43,755 nt of DNA from DATHWB01 sp040902855 (GCA_040902855.1 JBBDWN010000029.1:1-43755); one strand, 5' to 3'. Shown: positions 1 through 7,525, numbered from the stretch's first letter. A program made the numbers and translations. The notes: generated by a model from the letters alone, not told the origin.

Positions 1-2
1 TC

Positions 3-980
3 GACGCCGCCCAGATCGACATGGTGGACGGCGCGAGGGGCATGGACGAATGGCTGTCTGCCCGACTCGATGTCGACGTCCGGACGGCCCGCACCCTGCT
101 GGGTCTCGCCCGCTCGAACGACGAACGGGTCGACGAGATGCTCGAGGAAGGAGCCAGCGTCGATAGAGCGAACGCCACGCTCCGCCTCATCCAGTCGGGG
201 GCAGATCAGGCCACTGTCGACGAGTCTGTCGGTCGAGACATCGCCGGTGTTCGCCAGATGACAGCCCAACGCCGTCCCATCAGTCCCGATGCGGAGTCAG
301 ATTCCCACGCCGGTCGGTTTCTTCACATGCAGCCTTCCCTCGACGAGAGCATCTGGCGGTTGTGGGGCCAATTGTCCGGTGTCGATGGGCGCATCGTCGA
401 GAAGGCGATCAGCACCTCGGTCGACAGTCTTCCGAACGACCCTGACGTCACCGCCAGCCAGCTTCGGGCGGACGGGCTGGTTTCGGTGGCGTCCGAATGG
501 CTTTCGGGTGAGGTCGGCGGCCACGAACTCACCGCTGAGATCTTCATCGACGCCGCCCTCGCCACCACGTCCGAAGGTCGGGAGGGCGTGAGCGTCGTCT
601 CAGGACCGAGGGTCGGACCGAACACCCTCGGTGAGATCCTCTGCTCCGGCACGGTCCGAGTCACCGTTCATGACGACGTCCTGCGGACCGTCTCCACTTC
701 GCCTACCGGCCGCGCCATTCCCCCTGCGATCCGTTCCCTCGTGCTGCACCGTGACGGTCACCGTTGTGTGATCGGCGGCTGCCAATCCCGATCGAGGCTC
801 CAACCCCACCACCTCGTCCCGTACTCGGAGGGAGGGAGCCATCATCCCGACAACCTCGTCACTTTGTGCTGGTTCCACCATCACGTCGTCGTTCATCAAC
901 GGGGCATGGTGATAGATCCGGCCTCGCCTCCCCACGCCCGTACCTTCCTTCGCGCCATTCCGACCCGCGCCGGTCCCTGA
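3..980 (+). CDS. DUF222 / HNH endonuclease-domain protein (5' end outside the window)
   Basis: The reading frame is open from base 3, so the true start lies upstream; the first visible ATG at 21 is internal or at best an alternative start. The N-terminal two thirds resemble the helical DUF222 domain of actinobacterial 13E12-repeat proteins. The last 75 residues form an HNH nuclease domain, with a C-x4-C pair around RCVIGGC, the His pair in LQPHHLVP, an Asn in HPDNLVTLC and a closing HHHVVVH. Members of this family occur in many copies per genome and their role is not established; DNA cleavage is inferred from the intact HNH motif. The gene ends in TGA inside a 13-base sequence that is repeated, inverted, at the end of the convergent neighbour. 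Confidence 0.85.
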   Translation, partial: DAAQIDMVDGARGMDEWLSARLDVDVRTARTLLGLARSNDERVDEMLEEGASVDRANATLRLIQSGADQATVDESVGRDIAGVRQMTAQRRPISPDAESDSHAGRFLHMQPSLDESIWRLWGQLSGVDGRIVEKAISTSVDSLPNDPDVTASQLRADGLVSVASEWLSGEVGGHELTAEIFIDAALATTSEGREGVSVVSGPRVGPNTLGEILCSGTVRVTVHDDVLRTVSTSPTGRAIPPAIRSLVLHRDGHRCVIGGCQSRSRLQPHHLVPYSEGGSHHPDNLVTLCWFHHHVVVHQRGMVIDPASPPHARTFLRAIPTRAGP

Positions 981-1061
981 TCCCGCGGTCTTCGGACTCG
1001 GCGATGTGAGCGGAATCCCGGATGGAGGCGGTTTCGGCGCGTCCGAACCGGGATCAGGGAC
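973..1061. repeat. 13-bp perfect inverted repeat at two convergent gene ends
   Basis: GTCCCTGATCCCG at 973-985 recurs as its exact reverse complement at 1049-1061. Each arm contains the TGA stop of one of the two convergent genes. The 63-nt space between the arms holds no gene. It could fold as a long-range stem at both 3' ends or act as a bidirectional terminator, although no T-run follows. Confidence 0.5.
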
Positions 1062-1674
1062 GGCGGAGTCCGGGGACCTGACGGTCCACGGCATCGAGGA
1101 CCGCTCGCACCATCGCCTGGCTCGGGTTGCTGCCGACCAGGGCGGATCCGACCATCATCTGTTCGCGGCCACCGGTCACAAGTACCACCTGGGCGATGGC
1201 GACGTCCTCTGCCCCGACTCGGTGCACGGCTTCGGCGCTGATCGCGAAGGAAGCCTTCTCGTCGAGCGCCTGCCCGAGGGCGACGAGCGTGGCTTCGGCG
1301 ACCAGCCGCATCCGGGTGGCGGAGGCCGCCGGACCCTCGGCTGTACCGGTCAGCCTTTCGTCGTGCCAGTGCAGTGTGACGGTGACTTTCATCCGGGAGA
1401 AGTCGATCTCCTCGGCGACATCGTCGACGACTGGGCGGTCACCGACGGACAGTTCCTCGCCGTCGATCTGGACGACCGAGATGATCCTGCGATCGATGTC
1501 GAGATCGAACGCCGCCATCGCCACCGACTGGACGTCACGCACCACTTGTTTGGCCGGTTTTCCTGGCGTGGCGAGGACATGGACCTCGCGCGGTCTGTTG
1601 CCTTCGAGCACGATCCGGACGTTCTCGACGCCGGGGATCCGGGCGATGGCCGCTTCGAGTGCCTTGACATCCAT
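1054..1674 (-). CDS. conserved hypothetical protein
   Basis: A 206-residue soluble protein whose function I cannot name. The first 75 residues contain a conserved-looking unit (an IPGVENVRIVLEG stretch, then REVHVLATPGKPAKQVVRDV and RRIISVVQIDG) of a kind I recall in uncharacterised actinobacterial and Chloroflexi proteins. The C-terminal half alternates beta strands and a helix, with a dodecin- or BON-like feel, but no catalytic motif is visible. I chose the ATG at 1674 because the conserved part begins there and a TACGCT -10-like box ends 9 nt before it. A GTG at 1785 would add 37 unconserved-looking residues. It converges with the DUF222/HNH gene. Confidence 0.7.
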   Translation of the reverse strand: MDVKALEAAIARIPGVENVRIVLEGNRPREVHVLATPGKPAKQVVRDVQSVAMAAFDLDIDRRIISVVQIDGEELSVGDRPVVDDVAEEIDFSRMKVTVTLHWHDERLTGTAEGPAASATRMRLVAEATLVALGQALDEKASFAISAEAVHRVGAEDVAIAQVVLVTGGREQMMVGSALVGSNPSQAMVRAVLDAVDRQVPGLRRP

Positions 1675-1683
1675 GGTCAGCGG

Positions 1684-1689
1684 AGCGTA
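1684..1689 (-). promoter_or_regulatory. -10-like box for a leaderless start
   Basis: TACGCT on the minus strand ends 9 nt before the ATG at 1674. No good -35 lies at the usual distance. If the longer start at 1785 is real, this is coding sequence. Confidence 0.3.
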
Positions 1690-1736
1690 GCCCTCGGACC
1701 CCTTGACAACAGGGACGCGCAGGCGACCCGGGAATG

Positions 1737-1766
1737 TTGCGACTTCGTGATCTCGCCAGGTAGATT
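1737..1766 (+). promoter_or_regulatory. possible promoter for the HD-gene leader
   Basis: TTGCGA (1737-1742) and TAGATT (1761-1766) are separated by 18 bp. Transcription from here would make a leader of about 240 nt before the small ORFs and about 350 nt before the first HD gene. The call rests on motif match only. Confidence 0.35.
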
Positions 1767-1801
1767 GCACCGTGGTCGGTCTCACACAGGGGGGCCGGCG
1801 G

Positions 1802-1899
1802 AACCGGGATCGCTGCCCGGTTGGGAGGTGGGCGGACCTGTAATAGGTGGGGCCTCACATTGACAAGTGAGGTTTCCCGGCTCGTTTACGAGTCGGGAA
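1802..1899 (+). other. structured leader with three hairpins upstream of the HD genes
   Basis: Three stems lie in a row. 1802-1808 pairs with 1816-1822 (AACCGGG/CCCGGTT). 1853-1858 pairs with 1867-1872 (CCTCAC/GTGAGG). 1874-1884 pairs with 1889-1899, an 11-bp stem closed by a TTTA loop with one G-T pair. The third stem is strong and has no T-run after it. I could not match the region to a c-di-GMP, c-di-AMP or other riboswitch consensus I know. The region 1675-2130 holds no long gene, only this structure and two possible tiny ORFs. Confidence 0.45.
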
Positions 1900-2007
1900 T
1901 ACGGGGAGAGCCCGGCGACGGATCCTTCCATCGATGATTACACCGAAGCGGAGCGGAACGACGCGTCGACAGATGTGTCGGCGAGTCTCAATTCACCGAC
2001 GAGGTGA
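1867..2007 (+). CDS. possible 46-residue acidic small protein
   Basis: A GTG-started ORF too short to be called reliably. It is rich in Ser, Thr, Asp and Glu, with SIDDYTEAERNDAS in the middle. About 70 percent of third codon positions are G or C, broadly like real genes here. No clear ribosome-binding site precedes the GTG, and an in-frame stop lies two codons upstream. Part of the ORF doubles as the third hairpin of the leader. Its stop is 6 nt before the next small ORF, whose Shine-Dalgarno sequence sits on its last codons, so the two could be translationally coupled. It may be chance. Confidence 0.25.
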   Translation: MRFPGSFTSREYGESPATDPSIDDYTEAERNDASTDVSASLNSPTR

Positions 2008-2013
2008 TACCGG

Positions 2014-2103
2014 ATGAAGGCACGCCTGGTCCGGATTCTTGCTGCGGCCGGAAGCCTCGCCACGCTCATAGTGGCTGGCTCGGCTTCCCTGAAGATCGGT
2101 TGA
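2014..2103 (+). CDS. possible 29-residue hydrophobic leader or membrane peptide
   Basis: ATG at 2014 is preceded by GAGGTG at 2001-2006, a 7-nt spacing. The peptide begins MKARLVRIL and continues with an Ala/Gly/Leu/Val stretch, so it looks like a signal-peptide or single-membrane-helix micropeptide with a positively charged N-terminus. It lies 27 nt upstream of the first HD gene on the same strand and would be co-transcribed with it. I know no family for it. The ribosome-binding site and composition favour real translation. Confidence 0.4.
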   Translation: MKARLVRILAAAGSLATLIVAGSASLKIG

Positions 2104-2130
2104 TCTGATCGTCGGGCATCCTCCCGCTCT

Positions 2131-3528
2131 ATGCTCTCAGGCCAACAGAAAGACGCGCGTCGAGTGAACGAACGCAGAACCAAGGGACTCCTGGGGTTTG
2201 GCTCCTTCTGCATCGGTTTGATAGGGATTGGCGCGGCTTGGTACTTTCAACCCTTCCGAACTGACGCTCTGGCGATCTGGGTCCTCTTTGCCGTCGCGTA
2301 CGCCGTCTTGTCGCTTCGCTCGGTGGAAGTCAACGATCGAATGCTGGCGAGTTCGAGCGTGATGGCCATTGCGACTGCGGCGACCTACTTTGCGCTTCGA
2401 GGAGACGGAGCAGCGACTGCCGTGGTCATGATTGCTGCCTTCGGTCCATTCGACTCCGGTGACTTCAAGAAGCGGCATATCTTCCAGCCTGCTTTCAATT
2501 TCGGGCTGCTGACCCTGTCCGCGCTCGCATCTGGCGTCGTGGTCGACTTCCTGTTGTGGGGCGATCCAGACCGTGGCCGTGCGGCACTCCTCGATGTCGA
2601 CCCGTCAGGTGGAGTGGCCTTCTTCCAGGTGGCAGCGGTCGGTGCCGCTGCAGCAGCTGTGTACGCCATCACCAACTTCGCCGGCCTGCGGATCGGCGTC
2701 CGGATCGCATATGGAAGGCGAAACGTGATGCCGTGGTCCGGGCTCGGTGTCATTCTCGGATCAATGACCGTGATGGGAATACTCGGTGGGATGCTGGGAG
2801 CGGTCCTCGTATTGGAGGAGTCAGTTGCCTTCCTCGCGCTGATCGTCGTTGTGTATGGCACAGGCCACACCGTGTTCACCTCGTACGCTGAACTGCGTGT
2901 GGCGCATGAGTCCACGCTCCGGGGATTCGTGAAGACGCTCGAAACCCGTGACTTGTACACGCGCGGTCACACGGAACGCGTTGCATATTTCTGTCGGCTG
3001 GTCGGATCAGAGCTCGGCTTCACGGGAACACAGCTCGAGCACATGCGCTGGGCCGCTTTGATTCATGATATGGGCAAGTTGGCTATCCCGATCGAGCTCA
3101 TGCAAAAGCAGGGCAAGCTGACGGATGACGAGTACCGGCGACTTCGCACCGCCACCCATAAGGTGGACGACCTTCTTTCCGAGGTCGACTTTCTTCGTCC
3201 GATGGTCGACGTCGCCAGCGGGGCACATCCGAGCTTGCCGAGCGAGGACTACGGGCAGGTGGGCCACCACCACACGACAAAACCGACGCTTGAGCAGAAG
3301 GTGCTGGCGGTGGCGGACGCATTCGATGCCATGACCAGCACACGCGGATACCGGATGGCGATGAGTCAGAAGGTGGCGCTTCAGACCCTCAAAGAGGATT
3401 CGAGTCCTCTGTACGACGCGGATGTGGTCGACGCGCTCGCTCTCGCCCTGGGGGATGTCGGTGAGACGTACGGACCACCGCACCTCATGACATCTGAATT
3501 GTCCGAGGAGGTTGCGAGTGGTCGATGA
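2131..3528 (+). CDS. membrane HD-GYP-like signalling protein
   Basis: A 465-residue protein. Residues 1-250 contain about seven or eight hydrophobic segments with a MASE-like character, which suggests an integral-membrane sensor. An HD domain follows (H280 in TRGHTERV, H312-D313 in HDMGK, then ADAFDAMTSTRGYR near 394-407). HD-GYP proteins hydrolyse cyclic di-GMP, but the hallmark HHExxxGxGYP segment is missing here and replaced by AHPSLPSEDYGQVGHHH, so activity is uncertain. The start is also uncertain: ATG 2131 lacks a ribosome-binding site, and GTG 2164 in the same frame is an alternative. It overlaps the start of a second HD gene, so the two form an operon, probably with the preceding leader. 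Confidence 0.8.
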   Translation: MLSGQQKDARRVNERRTKGLLGFGSFCIGLIGIGAAWYFQPFRTDALAIWVLFAVAYAVLSLRSVEVNDRMLASSSVMAIATAATYFALRGDGAATAVVMIAAFGPFDSGDFKKRHIFQPAFNFGLLTLSALASGVVVDFLLWGDPDRGRAALLDVDPSGGVAFFQVAAVGAAAAAVYAITNFAGLRIGVRIAYGRRNVMPWSGLGVILGSMTVMGILGGMLGAVLVLEESVAFLALIVVVYGTGHTVFTSYAELRVAHESTLRGFVKTLETRDLYTRGHTERVAYFCRLVGSELGFTGTQLEHMRWAALIHDMGKLAIPIELMQKQGKLTDDEYRRLRTATHKVDDLLSEVDFLRPMVDVASGAHPSLPSEDYGQVGHHHTTKPTLEQKVLAVADAFDAMTSTRGYRMAMSQKVALQTLKEDSSPLYDADVVDALALALGDVGETYGPPHLMTSELSEEVASGR

Positions 3529-4774
3529 CTCACGACCTCACCTGATGTGGATAGCGTCAGCATTGCTTCCGCTGGCGTCGCTGGGCGTGGGTGTGACGCT
3601 GGTGATTCCGCTGACGCCGACCACTCGGTTCGCTGTGGGCGTGGCCTCAGTCTGCTTCACGCTTGCGTCCCTCATTCAGGTTCCGACGACAGGGCGAAGC
3701 AAGTACACCGCGGCGTACTTGGTGGTGGCGTCGATTCCGTTCGTTCGGACCGGGGGAGTGCCCGTGTTTACGTTCACGAGTGCCGTCGCAGTGTTGACGT
3801 TCGGAGTCGGACTCTCGTGGATCTTGCTTGCTGCCCGGGGCGACGATCAGCGTGGAGTTGCGCTTGTAATCATCAAGCGCCTTTTTGCACACGTCGCATA
3901 TCTCGTGGTTTTCTACGGCGTCCGATCGGTTCTGATGGATTCGGAGCTGGGGACGTGGGCGGACGCGATTCTTTTCGCATGCGCCGCCGCCGGTGCGTTC
4001 GCCGCCGAACTGGCATCCAATGCAGTGTTCCGCGTCGGTTCGGGCGGCCGTCCTCGTCTGTACGTGGCACTCGATACTGCGCGTGACTTCCGGGTGTTCC
4101 TGTCCCTGGTGGCGTCAGGCGCCTTGTTCGGAATTGCGTTCGAGACCATCGGTTGGTGGTCGCTCTTGTTGGCCGCCCTTCCCTACGCCTTCGCCCACGG
4201 GGCGTTTCGGCGGTACGGGGACGCCCGACGGACGTACTCGCAGACGATGCGATCTCTCGCCAGGATTCCGGAGGTTGCGGGGCACTCGGATCCTGGGCAC
4301 GCCGCTCGGACGGCTGACTTGGCCGTCGGGGTGGCCGCCGAACTCGGGCTGCGACCGCGCGACGTGGACACGGTCGAATACGCCGCCCTGCTTCACGACA
4401 TCGGTCGGATCTCGCTGAACGAGCCGAGCGTCCTCCGCATGGGGTTCACAGACAGCGACATCGCCAGATGGGGTTCGGAGATCGTGGGGGAGACCTCGTA
4501 TCTCGCCGAGGTCAGCGACGTCGTGCTTCGCCAGCACGAGCCGTATCGGAACCCTGGCATGGAGAGCAGCGAGGACGTGCCGATCGCCGCCAAGATCGTC
4601 AAAGTCTGCAGCGCGTACGACGAGTCCACCCATGAGTTGGGGTCCTCACCGCTCGAGTCGATGGAGAAGCTGCATCGCGGTTCGGTCTACGACTACGACC
4701 CCGAAGTGGTGGCGGTGCTCCGGCGGCTGCTCGAACGTCGCGGCGAGTTCGACCGGCCGGTCAGCCGCCGTTGA
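3518..4774 (+). CDS. second membrane HD-domain protein, degenerate
   Basis: About 418 residues. The first 230 are hydrophobic with roughly seven membrane segments. The rest is an HD domain with HSDPGHAARTADLAVGVAAE, then LLHDIGRISL, then RQHEPYRNPG. The Lys of HDxGK is Arg, HHE is reduced to QHEP, and the late VADxFDAMT motif has become VCSAYDEST. It may therefore bind a nucleotide or another HD protein without hydrolysing it. I chose GTG 3518 because AGGAGG (3506-3511) stands 6 nt before it; TTG 3512 would touch that site. The start lies inside the end of the upstream HD gene, so the two are probably translationally coupled and may form a heterodimer. Confidence 0.78.
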   Translation: MVDDSRPHLMWIASALLPLASLGVGVTLVIPLTPTTRFAVGVASVCFTLASLIQVPTTGRSKYTAAYLVVASIPFVRTGGVPVFTFTSAVAVLTFGVGLSWILLAARGDDQRGVALVIIKRLFAHVAYLVVFYGVRSVLMDSELGTWADAILFACAAAGAFAAELASNAVFRVGSGGRPRLYVALDTARDFRVFLSLVASGALFGIAFETIGWWSLLLAALPYAFAHGAFRRYGDARRTYSQTMRSLARIPEVAGHSDPGHAARTADLAVGVAAELGLRPRDVDTVEYAALLHDIGRISLNEPSVLRMGFTDSDIARWGSEIVGETSYLAEVSDVVLRQHEPYRNPGMESSEDVPIAAKIVKVCSAYDESTHELGSSPLESMEKLHRGSVYDYDPEVVAVLRRLLERRGEFDRPVSRR

Positions 4775-5353
4775 TCACCGACCCCGGGTCGCCGACCCGC
4801 CCTGCAGTTTCACGCCTGGCTTGAACCAGCGGACGGGGCGTCGGAGTTCGGCTTCGAGGAAGCGTCCCAAACCCACCGCCAGGAAGACGTCGCCGATCGA
4901 GATCACCGAGCCCTGGTTGGCCATCCGGATCGGGATGACGTCGGCGAGGAACGACAGCATCGTGTCTGCGTCTAGTTCCGTGTGCTTGGCGGCATTGGTG
5001 AGATCGGGTCCGCCCGGGGCGTATCCGGCCGCTACTTCGATCGCCCCTTCGAGGACCGGCATGCCGCCGTTGAGTGCGATGACGGTGAAGTTGAGCAGCA
5101 CACCCACACCCGCCAACCAGAGACCGGAACGGTCTCGGTTGAGGATCATCAACGCAAGAAGCGGGAGGTAGGAGGTCAGCACCAGGTAGAACCCGACGTC
5201 GGGATCTATCCGGATTGCGATGCCCTGCATGGCGAAACCGAGGGGCAGCAACCACCACATCTTCAGCCTGATGTCGGCGAGATTGGTGAGACGTCCCCCA
5301 CGTAACACCGCAACGGACATCGCCACGAAGAGGACGATGACAAGCCACAGCAT
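4775..5353 (-). CDS. DUF5317 family membrane protein
   Basis: A 192-residue protein with about five hydrophobic segments, matching the DUF5317 pattern I know from Actinobacteria: an early WWLLPLGFAMQGIAIR segment, a helix with NRDRSGLW, then LNGGMPVL and a late IPIRMANQGSVISIGD signature. Function is unknown. Its stop codon abuts the stop of the convergent HD gene exactly, so together they read TGATCA. A TAGCGT box ends 9 nt before the ATG, consistent with a leaderless transcript. It is divergent from the enoyl-CoA hydratase-like gene. Confidence 0.82.
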   Translation of the reverse strand: MLWLVIVLFVAMSVAVLRGGRLTNLADIRLKMWWLLPLGFAMQGIAIRIDPDVGFYLVLTSYLPLLALMILNRDRSGLWLAGVGVLLNFTVIALNGGMPVLEGAIEVAAGYAPGGPDLTNAAKHTELDADTMLSFLADVIPIRMANQGSVISIGDVFLAVGLGRFLEAELRRPVRWFKPGVKLQGGSATRGR

Positions 5354-5362
5354 GCGGTGGGA

Positions 5363-5368
5363 ACGCTA
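5363..5368 (-). promoter_or_regulatory. -10-like box for the DUF5317 gene
   Basis: TAGCGT on the minus strand ends 9 nt before the ATG at 5353. No convincing -35 is visible. Confidence 0.35.
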
Positions 5369-5401
5369 TCACAGGCAGTTCCGGCCAGAATGTGCGATCT
5401 G

Positions 5402-6166
5402 ATGGTCATCTACGAAATCTCCGCCTCGGTCGCAACGCTCACGATGAACGATCCGGAACGCCGGAATCCGCTTGGCTCCGAGACCATCGAGGGTCTCATC
5501 GACGGGCTGCAGCGGGCACTGGACGATCCGCAGGTGTCGGTTGTCGTGATCACAGGCGCCGGCGATGCGGCCTTCAGCGCCGGAGGGGATCTGGCGTCTG
5601 GATTCTTCGAGGATCCCGTGGCGAGACACTCGGAGAGGGGACGGTTCGCCGATCTCCTGAGGCTCTTGTGGAGTGGCGGGAAGCCGACGGTGGCTCGCGT
5701 CAACGGCCATGCGCTCGCCGGCGGTTTTGGGCTGGCGGTGGCCTGTGACATCACTCTCTGCGTGGACGACGCGAAGCTGGGTGTGCCCGAAGTTCGCGTC
5801 GGACTCTGGCCGATGATGATCACGGTGGCGCTGGCGCGGGCGATGCCGCAGAAGGCGGCCCTGGAACTGATGCTGACCGGTCGGACGATCACTCCGAACG
5901 AGGCGCTTCGGCTCGGTGCAGTGTCACGGGTGGTTCCCCGTTCGGGGCTCGACTCCGCTGTCGAAGAGACGGTTGCGTCGTTACGGAATGCGCCTTCGAG
6001 CGTGATGATCGGACGCGACGCCTTCATGTCCGTGGCCTCGACCGATCCGGACACGGCCCTTGATCGACTCCAGGGTGGGTTGACGGCTGTCGCATCCACC
6101 CGCGACGCTCGCGAAGGGGTCAGCGCGTTTGTCGAGAAGCGTCCGCCCTCATTCGGCCAGCAGTGA
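5402..6166 (+). CDS. enoyl-CoA hydratase/isomerase family protein
   Basis: About 254 residues with the crotonase fold. The oxyanion-hole segments are visible as SAGGDLAS and GHALAGGFGLAVACD. The later GVPEVRVGL keeps the second catalytic Glu of hydratases, but the first Glu (normally in GGGxELA) is Gly here. A 2-enoyl-CoA hydratase with the full acid-base pair is therefore less likely than an isomerase or another crotonase-fold reaction on an acyl-CoA. I chose ATG 5402 because family members usually begin just before the first beta strand; ATG 5390 and GTG 5357 are alternatives. No other beta-oxidation gene is nearby. Confidence 0.85.
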   Translation: MVIYEISASVATLTMNDPERRNPLGSETIEGLIDGLQRALDDPQVSVVVITGAGDAAFSAGGDLASGFFEDPVARHSERGRFADLLRLLWSGGKPTVARVNGHALAGGFGLAVACDITLCVDDAKLGVPEVRVGLWPMMITVALARAMPQKAALELMLTGRTITPNEALRLGAVSRVVPRSGLDSAVEETVASLRNAPSSVMIGRDAFMSVASTDPDTALDRLQGGLTAVASTRDAREGVSAFVEKRPPSFGQQ

Positions 6167-6192
6167 ATCGCTTTCTAACTCGAGACTCCGGA

Positions 6193-6198
6193 TAGCCT
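6193..6198 (+). promoter_or_regulatory. -10-like box for the sortase gene
   Basis: TAGCCT ends 8 nt before the ATG at 6207, with no Shine-Dalgarno sequence, suggesting a leaderless mRNA. Confidence 0.4.
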
Positions 6199-6206
6199 GA
6201 GGCGCG

Positions 6207-6923
6207 ATGCGCAGAAAGATTCGAATCGCCGGCTTTGCCATGGTGTGGACCGGGGTGTTGACCCTGGGAATCGTTGCGTATCAACTCGTCGTGACTGACT
6301 TCCTCAACGATCGCGTACAGGAGGAGGCACGCACCGAACTGGTCACCGGCCTCGATGAGCGTCGGGACACCCTCGAAACGCCGGTGACCGTGACCGTTCC
6401 ATCACAGACCACGGATACCACCCAGGCCCCGGTCGTCGAGACGATCGACTTTCACCCGGAGGACGCGGTAGAAGAGGGCGATCCTTTCGGCGTCATTCGC
6501 ATCCCATCGATCGAACTGGACTGGGTGCTCTTCGGTGGGGTTCTCCCGGCGACGTTGAACCAGGGTCCTGGGCACATGCCGTGGACCCCGCTCCCGGGCC
6601 AGCCCGGCAATTCCGTCATCTCGGGACACCGGACGACGTATGGAGCTCCTTTCTTCGACCTCGACCTGCTCGAACCAGGCGACACCATCGAGATCGAGAC
6701 CGCGATCGGAGTTCACACCTACACGGTCCGAGACACCATCGTCGTCACCGCCTACGACGTATGGGTCACCAATCCCAAGCCGGGGGCGTGGCTGACGCTC
6801 ACGACCTGTCATCCCAAGTTCTCGGCCGCCCAACGGCTCATCGTCCAGGCCGAACTCACCGACGGGCCCAACCTCGACTATGCCCAGTTTCTCTTCGACA
6901 CCCAGTTCAGCGCCGTCTCCTGA
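6207..6923 (+). CDS. sortase, class E-like
   Basis: 238 residues with one N-terminal membrane anchor (about 8-30), a Thr/Pro-rich linker and a sortase domain from about residue 90. The catalytic set is complete: H141 in SGHRTTYG, C201 in LTLTTCHP and R210 in SAAQRLIV. Sortases cleave a C-terminal sorting signal and join the surface protein to the envelope. The single anchor, spacing and TLTTCHP pattern fit the class E enzymes of high-GC Actinobacteria. No LPxTG-type substrate is encoded next to it, so it probably serves as a housekeeping enzyme. Its TGA abuts the stop of the convergent TlpA-like gene. Confidence 0.9.
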   Translation: MRRKIRIAGFAMVWTGVLTLGIVAYQLVVTDFLNDRVQEEARTELVTGLDERRDTLETPVTVTVPSQTTDTTQAPVVETIDFHPEDAVEEGDPFGVIRIPSIELDWVLFGGVLPATLNQGPGHMPWTPLPGQPGNSVISGHRTTYGAPFFDLDLLEPGDTIEIETAIGVHTYTVRDTIVVTAYDVWVTNPKPGAWLTLTTCHPKFSAAQRLIVQAELTDGPNLDYAQFLFDTQFSAVS

Positions 6924-7484
6924 TCAGCCGCCGATCGCCCGGCTCAACTCCACGGCGGTGACGCCACCCGCCTTCGACCAGCGAATCGCCCCCTGGGCAT
7001 CGATGACAACGGTGAACGGCATCCCCACCGACGGATAGCGATCTCTGATGCGGCCCGTGGCGTCCATCCCGACGAGATAGCGCGGCTGAAGGTCGTCCGC
7101 CATCGCCTGGGCTTCGGAGGCGGATACGTCGACAGAGACACCGATGACGACATGGTCCGGGTTGGCGTCTGCGAAAGCCGAGAGTTCGGGAATCTCGTCC
7201 CGACAGGGGATGCACCAGCTCGCCCAGAGGTTCAGTACCACCGGCCGGCCATCCTCCGCCAGATGCTCGGAAAGCCGCCACTCGGAGCCGTCGAACGCGG
7301 CCAACACCACCTCTGGCGCCACTCCGGTGAGGCTTCCCCCGGACCCTTCGTCGCCCGGATCACCGAGTGCCTGGGCCACGAGGAGACCGATGGCGACGAC
7401 GACTACGAACACGAGTGTCAGGCGACCGCGCGCCGGCTGGAGCGGAGCCACCGGTTCGTGGAACAGTCGATCGGGGGTTGTCAT
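6924..7484 (-). CDS. membrane-anchored TlpA-like thioredoxin-fold protein
   Basis: 186 residues. One membrane helix (about 21-40) puts the thioredoxin fold outside the cytoplasmic membrane. The redox motif is WCIPC (C91, C94), and the cis-Pro loop is GMPFTVVID. This fits the TlpA/ResA group, which reduces or exchanges disulfides in exported proteins, for example during cytochrome c maturation; the actual client is unknown. The neighbours are a convergent sortase and a divergent molybdopterin-fold oxidoreductase. The ATG lies 8 nt from a TACCCT box, so the mRNA may be leaderless. Confidence 0.88.
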   Translation of the reverse strand: MTTPDRLFHEPVAPLQPARGRLTLVFVVVVAIGLLVAQALGDPGDEGSGGSLTGVAPEVVLAAFDGSEWRLSEHLAEDGRPVVLNLWASWCIPCRDEIPELSAFADANPDHVVIGVSVDVSASEAQAMADDLQPRYLVGMDATGRIRDRYPSVGMPFTVVIDAQGAIRWSKAGGVTAVELSRAIGG

Positions 7485-7491
7485 TGCCGGA

Positions 7492-7498
7492 TAGGGTA
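7492..7498. promoter_or_regulatory. symmetric -10 element shared by divergent promoters
   Basis: TAGGGTA reads TAGGGT on the plus strand and TACCCT on the minus strand, so the same seven bases satisfy the TAnnnT -10 rule in both directions. On the minus strand it ends 8 nt before the TlpA-like ATG. On the plus strand it lies 28 nt before the oxidoreductase ATG, which also has a Shine-Dalgarno sequence. Symmetric -10 elements are known to drive divergent transcription in bacteria. Confidence 0.45.
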
Positions 7499-7525
7499 TT
7501 GGATGCCGGGTGAAAGAGGTTCGAT

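Noticed and set aside
3..980. Mobile intron or IS element carrying the HNH gene
   Set aside because: DUF222/HNH proteins are ordinary actinobacterial multi-copy genes, and no terminal repeats or intron structure is seen.
1006..1863. 285-residue plus-strand ORF opposite the conserved hypothetical gene
   Set aside because: Composition is His/Gly/Asp-rich as expected for an antisense frame, and the minus-strand protein has conserved-looking segments.
1737..2013. Cyclic di-GMP (GEMM) or c-di-AMP (ydaO) riboswitch
   Set aside because: The conserved core sequences I know for these classes are not present.
1934..2017. 27-residue Arg-rich ORF whose stop overlaps the ATG at 2014
   Set aside because: It has no ribosome-binding site, and the overlapping 46-residue frame has more gene-like composition.
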